Source: Triglochin maritima
Taxonomy: Eukaryota; Streptophyta; Magnoliopsida; Alismatales; Juncaginaceae
DNA length: 64,000 nucleotides
Assembly (NCBI GenBank): GCA_963682175.1
Contig: OY821786.1
Location: 26,062,501 to 26,126,500 of the forward strand
Reading direction: 5' to 3'
A program made the translations under genes and the position numbers. Under the pieces are notes generated by a model. The model did no database searches and was not told where the DNA came from. It saw only the letters and a list, made by a program, of their open reading frames with translations. Positions 12,017 through 23,061 of the stretch are shown here, one piece after another (position 1 is the stretch's first letter; every line of letters begins with the position of its first letter).

Positions 12017-13678
12017 TGATTAGTAGCATATCATACATTGCATTCATGCCATATATCCTTTATTTTACCGCATATTTGTGCTACTTGAGTGTTTATTTGA
12101 TGTGTTTCAGGGTTTAGGCAATAAAGAAGAAAAAAAGAGAAATTGACGTAAACACAAGAAGAATGTAACAATTTGGAAGGTTTCTGGACCTGTTTGTAAT
12201 GCCCAAGGACCGGATTATAACTCAGGAAGGACCCTAGTGAAAACCCAGAGGGACCTAAGTGTAAAGAAAAATATGTTGGTTGTAAAAGTCCAAAATCTCC
12301 TGAACCTGGGGAGTAATTCTACAATTAAAACCAAACGGGTTTGAACCAACGGCTCTGAGTGCACCCCACGTGCCAAAATGGTGCACTAAAGCTATTGGTG
12401 AAATTAGAGGTTGATCCAACCCAAATGATCAGCCACTGGCAGGTCCGGTTGGTTGGTTATACCCCAAATTTCTCTGGTAGGTTGGGTTCTCAGGTCAAAG
12501 AAATATGCTACATCCACATCTGAGTTACAGACGTCCGATTGTGCCCAAATCTATCCAAACACTCTAATCTTCTATAAATAGACTTGTAATGCCTCCTTTC
12601 TTCTTCTTCCTTCCTCTCCTCCTTAGGTTAGTTTCCTTTCTTATTTAGTAGAGTAGATTTTTTTTTCTTGTTTATTAGAGTAGATTTTAGTTTATTGATT
12701 AGTAGTGTAGTGGAGAAGAAGAGGATCAACTTTGTAATCTTCATTTTCTTAATCAAGTTAAGTTTTTATGTTCATGTTGTTATCTTCCATTTGATGCAAA
12801 TTTTCTTCACTTGCTTTGGTTAACTTTAGTTTTCTTTATTTGCTTGTGGGTTGTTTTGCTTTTTTTGTTTTCTTGGTTATGGAGATGAGTAGAGAGTAGT
12901 CCATCCCCATTGGGGGGTCGAGGGTGATGTGAAGTGTTGATGTGTTGTATTAGTGTGTGTGTTTAATACAAATCTTGGAGCCTCACATGAATTCCATAGC
13001 CATGTTGTTTGGTTTCTCATTGTTGCCTTTGATGTGCTAATGGTCTTAATTGATGTTGAGCACATGCTTTGGCTAGTGGGCCCACTATGTGGGGACTGAT
13101 GAGGTGAGGATAAGATTGGTGTGGTAAAGAGATAATGATGGCATGTGGGAGCATGTGCTCTTCTTGGCCTCATCGTAATTAATGTGTTGTATGTTTTAAT
13201 CATAATGTTACATCTTAATTCATGTTGAGACATAGTTGGGTTTGGTCATTATGGATTTCATGTTCTTTATGTCATTAAACATGTAATCATGTAGTTGTCT
13301 TTGTCCTCATCTTGAGTAGTGTTTTGTATATTTTAATAATGGTGATAAATCTCAATCCATGTAGAAACACACTTAGGATTGTGGCATTATAAGATTTCCA
13401 TGTTATGCATGACATGAGAACTAAATGTTACACACACGAATACACATCTACAGTTTTGCATTCATTCTCCACCTCCTACGGGATTCGTTTTTGATTAGCC
13501 GTTATTGTTTCATGTCGTGTTTTTCGTCTAGATTAGGTACCCTCATTCTCCTCTTCTTTCCCACTTGAGTATGGTACTCACAACAACACTCACAACTCCT
13601 TGAGGTCCGACCTATATTTTCCACATCTTCACCGACGTCGTGCACTTGTGGTTATTTAAAACGATCAATTACCAATTA
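12017..13678 (+). mobile_element. Athila-like solo LTR (subfamily B) inside family C LTR
   Basis: The sequence begins TGATTAGTAGCATATCA and ends near AAAACGATCAATTA. It interrupts family C sequence: TTACCCAAA on the left and TTACCAAATAGCAAAG on the right reconstruct the uninterrupted site seen at 51170-51182. The target duplication is CCAAA or a near variant; the right edge is uncertain by about 10 bases. The C-rich hairpin near 12900 and the GTGCACTTG end motif near 13640 identify it. Confidence 0.75.
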
Positions 13679-14469
13679 CCAAATAGCAAAGATGTTTTGC
13701 TTACTGGAAAAGGACACGATCCATTTAGTGATATAAATAATATCACTTGTGTCTATCCCTTGCCTCATGATATTAGGAATATTGTACAAAGTAGAAATGT
13801 ATCATCTTTGTATTATATATTCCTTTCTTGAACTCTTAAGCTAATTATAAATATGTAACTATACATAAGTTACGTTGTGCACTTTAATTTTGCTTTGTCA
13901 AGGGGCCCAATAACATCATCACTCAAGTCAAGAGGGGCAATGATAATCGTTTGACATCTGACTTTTTCCCGCACAAGTTATATACAACCAATTAATATCT
14001 TTATCACTATACGTAATGATAGCTTTATATAATAATCAAATTATATACTTCTCATGCAAAAAAGACATTGATCTCATATCTTAGGATTCAAAGACACAAT
14101 GAAAACATTAATGACACAAACACAATTCCATAATGTTTCATTTATAGGTCTATTCAATAAATAAAATTAAACACTTTCTCTTTTATATACTCATGTTGTT
14201 AAATATTTGTAGAGCTACAATCTCCTTTAACAAACATGACAATCTTTTCTTGGTAATTAATGTCCCATGTTAATCACCATGATTGTGAATTACTTTTAAT
14301 TTATGTAAACCATTATCTTTTAGAGCTCTACGGTTAACGACCAAGAGCCTCTTACTTAACTCTTCTAAAACATGAATACATTAATCACGGAACAAAATGT
14401 TTATATATTGAATTCATAATAAAAGATATATTAAAGAATACTTTTAGAACACACATTCCTTTCAGTATC

Positions 14470-15000
14470 TTGTCTACACACCTAGCCTAGGGTACCATTC
14501 GTGCAAGTTAATTAAGGACTTTAGTAAAAGACATGAGCAACCTTAATATCCTGAAATGATACGTTGTGTAAAGTCCATTAATGTTTTTATTTGTATTTTT
14601 TTTCTTTTTTTAGAGAACAAGGAATTAAAACTGCTTGGTGTTTAATTCTCTTAGGGTCTGATTTCGTGCATCATTGCTTGTGAGGCCTTACACTATCACA
14701 TACACATTCCCCTAAATCTCCACCTAAGGCTATCCCTACCACCCATATAATGGGAGTTCGGTCGGTGCATCCTAAGTCAGATGACACAAAAGCACCATGC
14801 ATTAAGTCCCCCCCATACCTAATTTCCCAAGTGATAGGAGTTGTGCAACAAGAGAGAACACCACACTAAATTATTTCTTATCTAGATATGAACCAAAACC
14901 CCTACACTTAAGGTTTTGCAATAGGAGTTTAAGGGTCCCTAACTTCAACAAGCTTCCTTATACAAACAGGCACGAATTTCTTCAAGAGAAGGTGACTCAC
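14470..15000 (-). mobile_element. Athila-like 3' region, part 2
   Basis: It continues the minus-strand Athila 3' region of 9458-9746 and matches 27870-28390. It includes the block GGGAGTTCGGTCGGTGCATC. It ends with the target site CTCAC of the next insertion. Confidence 0.8.
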
Positions 15001-16470
15001 TGTAGGATCGTATGACCCCTAATTAATCAAATCAAATTCTTAATCTCTACTTCATTCAATCAAAGATGTAGCAGAAATAAATAATAAAAATAAGTAAAGA
15101 AGTAGGCATTGAAACCCCAAATGGACAAGGTGATTTTTATTGAGGTTCAGGCACCCACCTACTTCCTCTCTTGCAAGCTCCCCTCGACTTCGCGAGCTCT
15201 GCCTACATCTTCACTGTCCACTCACCGTTCCAGGTCGGGAGAGAATGCCTTTACAAAACAAGCTCTGCAGACACCCTCGTGAACTTGGTTTGATCCTCTC
15301 ACAAACTTAGAAGGATGCTTCGGGATTTCACCAAAACCTTTACTCTTTTGACAACAACTGGAATGAGTGATTCAAACACTCTCTAACTTAAGCACATGTT
15401 GAGTATGATTGGAATTGGATCTAAAGTGTGAAAGTTTAGCCTTGGAGTTTAAAGAATAGTGTGGGAGGATTCTCTCTAATGTAGGAGGCAAATAGAAGTT
15501 GGAGTGTTGTGTAAATAAAGTGTGTGGACCTCTATTTATAGGCTCCTAGAGAGATATAGACATTGGAGAATTGGTTAAGTTGTATGTAAGATACACAAAT
15601 CAAAAACTAAAGTTCAGTAATTCTGTCCCACAACGGTCAACCGAGAGAGGCTAGACGGTCGACCGTTTCCTTAGCAATACAGAAATGTTCGAACTACATT
15701 AAGCAATGGTCGAACTAATTTGGGCTATGACTTAAGTGAACGGTCGACCTAAAAAGGGGCGGTCGACCGTACGGGGGGGTTTTTACCAGGTTGAATATAT
15801 ATCTGTCGAACACGTGAAGAAGGTCCTGTCAACCAAAATTAACATGCACTTTTAGGCACACAAAATGACTACATTCAGTCGACCATTTCTAGGTAACCAG
15901 TTGACCGGTTGACAAATGTTTTTAGGGGTTTAGGTAGAATTATATGAATATGACTGTTGTATAATACGACAAGAATAATGGCCATATAAAATGTGTACAA
16001 CGGTCGACCCTTGTAGTTAGGTAAAATCACTATTTGTAAAACTGTTAACTGGTAGAAACGGTCGAATGGAAAACTCATTTAGGTTGACCATTCTGCACAG
16101 ACAGACAGAAGTTTGGTGTAAGCGAGTTTTCTACCTAAGTTTGGGTGACCTATTGAAGTCCAATTGTTCTGAATTTTTGTGCATGACTTCTGCAAGGAAC
16201 CTAGTGTGGATGTGAATGGATCTTAACTCTTGTATGCTCAAGTTCACATCAGTTCCTGAGACTCAAATGAAAAGTAAAATTACATGTCTTTAAGTAGCTT
16301 GATTACATGTCTTGACTTTATTCCATTCTTCCTTGAGTTTGGATTATCTGTACATGTTAGCACAATATAATATATGTTCTATGCATAATGTGTGCTACTC
16401 TACATTTGATTGTAATTAAGATTAGGTTACTTAAATCATCAAAACAGGGATTAAGGAAAACTAGACAACA
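15001..16470 (-). mobile_element. SIRE-like solo LTR, target duplication CTCAC
   Basis: The LTR runs from TGTAGGATCG to AGACAACA. CTCAC occurs directly before (14996-15000) and after (16471-16475) and no internal region is present, so it is a solo LTR. The first 480 bases match the U5 side of 31209. From TGTAGGAGGC at about 15481 it matches the short LTR at 5942-6952 instead, which makes it a mosaic of two subtypes. Confidence 0.9.
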
Positions 16471-16475
16471 CTCAC

Positions 16476-17001
16476 TAGATTCAGGTTGGACTTATTATTT
16501 GTTTCATTACTGAAACCCTATGATTACTCTCCTCTTGAAGGAAAACTGGGGTGCATCCTAACGACAAGATAAGACCTAAAACTGGTGTACTAGATATCCG
16601 TATGCATCATGTTCAAGTCGATTCTGGGAGCTTCCTTTTTACTTTGCCTCTCAATGGTTTTGCAAGTGCTAATCACATGCAAGACCCACAAAACATTTTC
16701 TTTCGCAAACACATCAAAATTTTGAAAGAAATAGAAACTTTAAAGCACCAGGAAAGCAAAAGAAGGCATGTCACCTAAGGATAAAATACAGCACACTATC
16801 ATAACCTTAACAATAAAAGCAAATGAAAACAAATGAAAAGGAAAATACTCGACTGTGTACACACGTAAGGCACCCCCACACTTACTTCATGCATTGTCCT
16901 CAATGAATGTGAGTATGAGACTATATGGATTTATGAATGAATAAGAAAAGATGTCACCAACGTGAAGGCAAAAGAAAATTCATGGTTACGTTGATGGACA
17001 T
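16476..17001 (-). mobile_element. Athila-like 3' region, part 3
   Basis: It matches 28395-28935 of the minus-strand element. It ends at GATGGACAT, where the plus-strand Athila element is inserted; the intact counterpart reads GTTGATGGACACAAACC. Confidence 0.75.
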
Positions 17002-18014
17002 TGATTGATATCATATCATGCATATATTTGTATCTTATATCCATTATCTTGAACCTAAACAATGCTATGTAACGAGTTTTATGTTTGAGTTTCAGGAATA
17101 AACAGGATTGAGGAGAAGGTGCATAAAAGGACCTAAAAGCAAGAAAAAGGACTAAGTTGCAAGACTTATGGACTAAGATGCACAAGAGAAGGACCCGAAT
17201 GTAAAACCAAAGGGCCATTGAGAAAATGAAGGAACTCCACACCATCATGAGGAGTATTTTCTCAGTTTATTTTAATATTGTCTTGTCTTTTAATTCTTTC
17301 ATGCTTCTTTAGTTTAATTTCCTTTCATTTAGCATCTTTAATATTTCTTGTTTGCTTAGTTTAATTGCCTTTCCTTAGAATGTTTGGTTTTGTTAATGTA
17401 GTTTGTAGTGTAATGATTAGTGAGTAGTTCCATTCCTTTGGGGGTGGAGTAGATGTCTATACATGTTATGTAGATGGAATGAATGCAAAACATTGTTGTA
17501 TGTGAGAAATGTTAGTATGCTTGATTGAATTAATAAGAACTCTTACTTGATAGTTTCTGTCATAATGTTTAGGTACATTCCATGCTTGTTTGTGTTCTTA
17601 ATAACAAACTTGCCATGCTCATATTAATCACCTAGGTTAGTGCTTTGAATGTAGGTCTTACCATTAGGTACTTCTTATGCATTAACAAACACTAACTACA
17701 CATGAGCTTATTGTATGCATTCAACACACTTATTTTATGTGTACACACACTCCACCCCTTAGGGGTTTTCCATTCCTTATTTGTAGCCTCTTCTATTAGT
17801 CACTTAGTTTCATTTCTTCTCGCACTTTCATCTTGTTTGTTGGTTACTCGTGTAGTGTAGTTAGTGTAGTTTGTTTAGTCAATCTTTTCTTCCCTTTGTT
17901 TCCCACTCGCCTTCGAACTAACCAAAGTAGACACACATCGCTATGGATCGACCCGTATTTGCCACCGTTTCAGCACGGCTGTGCACTTGCGGTAAATTAT
18001 AACTGAATCAATCA
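17002..18014 (+). mobile_element. 5' LTR of non-autonomous Athila-like element, promoter deleted
   Basis: The LTR starts TGATTGATATC and ends AATCAATCA directly before the primer site. It is 1,013 bases against about 1,559 for the intact relative at 35202. Near 17260 it jumps from GAGGAGTATTTTCTCAG to sequence found downstream of the TATA box in other copies, so the palindrome pair, the GTCCCACATCG element and the TATA box are missing. This copy should have no LTR promoter. Confidence 0.85.
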
Positions 18015-18020
18015 AGTTTT

Positions 18021-18038
18021 TGGCGCCGTTGCCGGGGA
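18021..18038 (+). other. Primer binding site for tRNA-Asp
   Basis: TGGCGCCGTTGCCGGGGA is perfectly complementary to the 3' end of plant tRNA-Asp including CCA. Athila-lineage elements use this primer. Confidence 0.95.
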
Positions 18039-18158
18039 GGTGGTCTGTCCAGACTTTGGTTTGGACGATTCGAGTGGTTTTAGTTTTCGTTTGTTTCAGG
18101 GATCCTCAGGATCATGGAGAGGCGACTGGAGGAATTGGAGGCAGAAATCCACCATACT

Positions 18159-18197
18159 GACTGCCAATTAGCGGTCTGAGACCGCCAACTGGCAACC
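18159..18197 (+). repeat. Leader palindrome pair, degenerate
   Basis: GACTGCCAATTAGCGGTC and GACCGCCAACTGGCAACC lie side by side with the 3-base gap TGA, 121 bases after the primer site ends. They correspond to 36920-36958 in the young element. Each half-site shows mismatches. Confidence 0.85.
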
Positions 18198-19143
18198 CGG
18201 TGAACTTCTTTTGCTCCAATTTTTGTTCTGGTTGTTTATTGTTTTAGTGTAGTTGTCTGGGAGCGCAATCTTGCATGTTGTGACTTTTAGTTTGCTCCCA
18301 GATTAACAATGAATCCCCTTTAATCAGCTTGGCCACTATAATCCAAAGCAAAAGATTAGGCATCATACTTGTTTAGGTCATGCATCATATACTTGACTTA
18401 GGTACGTAGTTGTCTTTTATTTTAGCTTAATTTCAGTTGATGAGTGATGGCGTGAGGTACACATTTCCTACTCTCATTCATGTATTTTTGTATGACCATG
18501 CATTAGTTAGTTGGAATTGCATCGGGACAAGAGTGAGGTGAGCATTTGATTGGAGAGTTGATTGCTAAATTAAGACTCAAAACGCTACTAAGAATGAGAT
18601 GTCCCATACAACATAAGGTGGGGGATTTCATCACCCTTTCCTTTGCCCCAAAAATCACTCTTAATAAAAGCATTAATTCTAAAAGCAAGTAGACATTGGC
18701 CCTAAGGATTTCGGATGCACTAGGAGAGTGATCTAGTTGAGACTGTCATGACCGGATCGGCGTCGCTTACCTTGTCGATAGTAGGAGGTACTAGATCTCC
18801 AGATCTGGTATCACTTGCTGGGAATTGTGGTCTTCGTTGTAGGGAGGTGAGACGTGTCGAGACTAGTGATCTCGAAGTTAGGCGTCGTCTAGCCTAAGAC
18901 CCATAACCATAAATTGTTTGAGTCGTGCTTGCTAGATTAAGCTTCTACCTTCTCCCACTACCCTCACTAGTTTTTAGGGATTCTTCCCTTCTCCTCTAAG
19001 TCATCTTCTTCTCACCTACTTCTACGTTCTAGTCTCCTCCCCTTTACACTCTCTGTTAGTGTTTTAGGGTCGAGTCGAGAACTTTTTGCGAGCTTAGCCT
19101 CGTGGTGGTGAGAGTGGTCGACTCGAGAGTTTTTTTTGTTGAG

Positions 19144-20633
19144 ATGGATGGTTACATGGGCGATCATCCATATCATTTTTGGGACCAGGACAATTCTCCC
19201 TAGTCTTCCGGACCCATGCAACCAGGGGTGGCTCAGACAAACACCCCGTATGGTTGGGACAATCTTAATTGTGTGACTGAGCAATCTTCATATTGGGGTA
19301 ATATGAGAGAGGCACCGACTGCTAGACCACCATCTAGTTACGTCAGATCATATGTTGGTCATCAAATTGAGTCATTGCAAGAACCTTTGACCTCTTTCAT
19401 GCATGTGGTAGATAACATGAGTGCATCGGTGGTTCCAGCAGTCGTACCGTGTGTCTCTTGTGTGTTGAGTGATCATATTATCGGGGAATGTCCTTATGTT
19501 TCCCTAGAGCCTGAGTATGAGCATACCTTTTCCCAAAATACTCAATATGACCATTACGCATCTGCATATAACCAAAGAGGGATGGATTCGTGGGGAGACA
19601 ATTCTTATTCAAATTCTTATACATCATTTTCATCCCAGTATCCTCCTCCCGAATACCCAGAATTCTACCAACATCCTACTCTGAATCATTGGACTCATTC
19701 TCATCCCATCAACACCCAACCCTAAAAATTCTCAAATTCTGACTTGGACCTCATAGTTGACCGCATACATGATTCCTTGAAACAAACTTTCCTTACGTTC
19801 ATAGAAACCACTCAACGGTCTATACAAAATATAGCACTACAAGTGAGTCAAATGACGCAACAATTACGTGAATGTGAGGAGGGTAACTTTTCTTGTCAAC
19901 ATGAGGATTTATCTTCTGATATCGAACCACCACCACATCCACAAATCCAAAGCAAAATCTTTCAAAGTCAAATTCCTAGTCAGTCTGAGGGACTTGGGGT
20001 TTGAATTCACGATCACATGGTGGGAGATTCGATCCAAATTGAGAATAACATGGACCAACTTCATTATGAGTCGGCACAGGATTGTGCCATATCTTTTTGT
20101 CTCGTGTCCCTTGAGCCACATGATCTTCATGTTGTGTCTCTTAAGGACTCACCTCTGGTGGAGCAAGAGCTCCCTAGTACCCTTAATTTCAAACGACCTG
20201 ATGAGAGTTTGCCTCTCACTATTGTTCCTGATCATCTTCGAAATGATAGAACATCAAAAAACTACATTGCTAATGAGGGTATTAGGAGTTCCATGGAGGA
20301 TAGCTTGGGTAAGAGAACCACTTTCTGTTCGCCTGGTGAGCCGGACATGCATAACGAGGTTGTTGACCTCATTCGGACCCACCAGCTTGTTAGTTGGAGA
20401 GTTTGGATTGACGATCATAACTTCAGTAACGCAACGGGAGAAACTCTTCTTCTGTTGCCCCATATCTCCCAAACTCTTAAGAGGTTCAAGCTCTTTCAGT
20501 TTGATCCTTTGAATGAGACGCCTTAGCGTCTAATTCATGAACCACTCTTTTCATCTTGTGCTCTTTGTGTGGTGGGCCTAAATATGAGCATTCTGGCCCC
20601 GTATGGTATCACGTCCCTTTCCAAGTGCATTGA
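19144..20633 (+). pseudogene. Decayed copy of the CCHC/HQPxGWRV retroelement protein
   Basis: This is a broken relative of the 490-codon gene at 37893-39365, aligned along nearly its whole length. The ATG at 19144 corresponds to the intact start. In-frame stops lie near 19201 (TGG changed to TAG), 19723, 20002 and 20524, and a frameshift follows before the position that corresponds to the intact stop (20631-20633). The CCHC knuckle is also damaged: the first Cys pair remains, but the Gly-His region reads VLSDHIIGEC. The coiled-coil-like segment and the C-terminal motif (HQLVSWRV instead of HQPVGWRV) can still be seen. The gene cannot make a full protein. Family identity is clear from the alignment; the function of the family is unknown. 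Confidence 0.9.
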
Positions 20634-22246
20634 CCCACTTTTGAGGTTCCCATTTGATGTCCTTTGACAAATGAAGATGGGAACTTATTTTTGTACATAG
20701 TTATATTTAAAAAAGTATAATAAAAGACTCTATGAGCGAGTATTGATTGTTGTGGGTCCCAACTCTTGTGTATTTGGGCCCCATTTCATTCACGTATTTG
20801 TATCCCTTCTTTAGCATCTCACATGTTTTGAGGGAATTCGGGGTTATGTCCATTTACATGACCATAACATTTTCCTTGTGCTTCACGTTGGTGAGATCTT
20901 TCCTTTTTCATGCATAAATCCATGTAGTATGTTTCTCACATTCATTGACGACAATGTATAAAGTAGGTGTGGGGTGGTGTTTTACGTGTGTACATAATCG
21001 AGTCTTTTTCCTTTGATTTTGTTTTCTTGTGTGTGCATTGTTAGGGTCATGTTAGTGTGTTGCATTTAATATCAATATATATGCTTGCCATGATCCTTGG
21101 GTGACTTGTCTTCTTTGGCTTGTCTAGTGCTTTAAAATTTTAACATTTCTTTCAAAATCTTCATGCCTTTGCGAAAGAAAATATTTTGTGGGTTTTTTGT
21201 GTGTTTAGCATGTGCAAAACCGTTGAGAGGCAAAGTAAAAAGAAAACTCCCAAAATTGTCTTGAACTTGATGCGTTAGGATATCTTGTATACCGGCTTTA
21301 GGTCTTATCAAGTTGTTAGGATGCACTCTAGTTTCTCTCAGGGGACGAGTAATCATAGCGTTTCAGTACTCAAACATTTAAAGAAGTCCACCCTGAACCT
21401 AGTGAGTCAATGATTCGTGTCTGTTAATATAAGGAAGTTTGTTGTTGTCAATGACCCTTTAAATCTTGTTGTGAGACATTAAGTGTAGGGGTTTTGGTTC
21501 ATGTGTAGATAAGAAATAAGTGAGTAGGTGGTTTCACTTCTCACACGACTCCTATTACTCGGGAAATTAGGTCTGAGGGGACTTTGTGCTTGGTGCTTTT
21601 GAGTCATCTAACTTGGGATGCACAGACCGAACTCCCGTTACACGGGTGATAGGGATTACCCTATGTGGAGATTTCGAGAAAGGTGTACGTGATAGTGTAA
21701 GTCCTCATAGGCAATGATGCACGAAACCTGACCCTGGGAGAATGAAACTCCAACTAGTAAGAAAAAGAAAGGGAATAAAAAGTAAGAAATAAAAAAAAAT
21801 GGTAATGCAAATAAGAACCTTAATGGACTTTACACTTTGTATCTCTTGAGAATGTTGAGGTTGTCCATGTCTTTCACTTAAGTCCTTAATTAACTTGCAT
21901 GAATGGTTCATTAGGCTAGGTGTGTGGGCTAATACCTATATAGAGTCGGCACGTAGGATTACCGTGTCCAATGATCGACAAAATATGTCCAACGAGTCGA
22001 GTGTCTAGATTGAATATTGAATCTATGTTCGGATTTTGTGGGTACATCCGTTGAAAACCCTCAGGAGACAATACTCCTTCTCCTTGCCCACAAGGAGGAT
22101 TAACGGCTTGTTGCACGTGCTAAGTGCAATCGTGATTCCTACGAAAGTGAGATAGGATTTTCCTTTTTTCGTATGTTTTTTCCTTTCTTTCATTTTCTCT
22201 TTCTTTGTTTTGCTCGGGACTAGCAAAAGTTAGGTGTGGGCGTATT
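20634..22246 (+). mobile_element. Athila-like 3' non-coding region and polypurine tract
   Basis: It matches 39366-41002 of the young element throughout. It ends with the tract taggtgtgggcgtat (about 22232-22246), in which one G of the normal gggggta is changed. No coding sequence is seen. Confidence 0.85.
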
Positions 22247-22711
22247 AGATTGTCATCATATCATGCATATATTTGTGTCTTATATCCATTATCTTGAACA
22301 TAAACAATGTTACGTAACGAGTTTTATGTTTGAGTTTCAGGAATAAACAGGATTGAGGAGAAGAGGCATAAAAGAACCTAAAAGCAAGAAAAAAGACTAA
22401 GTTGCAAGACATATGAACTAAGATGCACAAGAGAGGGTCCCGAATGTAAAACCAAAGGGCCATTGAGAAAATGAAGGAACTCCACACCATCATGAGGAGT
22501 TTTTTGGCAATTTGATTCAAACCTGAGCTCCAACAACTGACTTGAATGCATCATACATGATAAAATCGAGCCAGACAACCACACACCAAAACATGACCTT
22601 ATCCAAAGCTTAGAGACCGCCAATTGGTGGTCGATAGTGTAGTTTAATTGGGCATCATTGAGTGTTCTAATGGCATAGTAGAACACAGGAGGCAATTTGT
22701 CTAATCATTGC
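22247..22711 (+). mobile_element. Truncated 3' LTR of the plus-strand Athila-like element
   Basis: It begins AGATTGTCATC (mutated TGATTGACATC) and keeps a single palindrome, GACCGCCAATTGGTGGTC at 22615-22632. It is cut at 22711, where another Athila LTR begins in the opposite direction. Confidence 0.8.
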
Positions 22712-23061
22712 TGTTGAACGTTTTATTTAAAACCGCAAGTGCACGGCCGCAATGAAGCGGTGGCAAGTACGGGTCGTCCTCAGGGAGGTGAGCAGTCTCT
22801 TGTTTATCAGAAATCAAGTGGCAAAAATTGGGGGAGAAAGATTGATTATGCTACTCTACACTAAACTACGCTAAGAAGTATGAAATGCGAACGAAAGAAA
22901 CAAGCAATGAAATGAAAACTAAGCTAAGAACAAAAGAAGAATGCTGGAATACAGTAACGGGAAAACCCCTAAGGGGTGGAGTGAGTGCACACAAGCAAAG
23001 AGGTGGGTGTTGAACACATTCTTTAAGCACAAATAAAGGTGGTGTTATCATGCATAGGAAG

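Larger units (their letters stand above)
9747..14464 (-). mobile_element. Copia-like element (family C) with GTATC target duplication
   Basis: The insertion begins TGTTAGATTT and ends CCTTTCA, flanked by GTATC on both sides (9742-9746 and 14465-14469). On the minus strand a full LTR spans 14464 to 10628, its U5 end reading GGGCACGAAATCCAACA, followed by a primer-site-like TGGTATCATAG (10626 to 10616). The remaining 9747-10615 is AT-rich with no recognisable coding sequence. Its first 30 or so bases match the LTR end again, so a large internal deletion removed most of the coding region and the 3' LTR. Family C LTRs carry GGTCGACC-like motifs (near 11276 and 11571) and a minus TATAAATAG at 11085-11093. 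Confidence 0.75.

Noticed and set aside
19868..20512. Open frame of 214 codons on the plus strand, in another frame than the CCHC protein
   Set aside because: It is a shadow of the decayed gene at 19144-20633; the intact copy has no matching long frame there.
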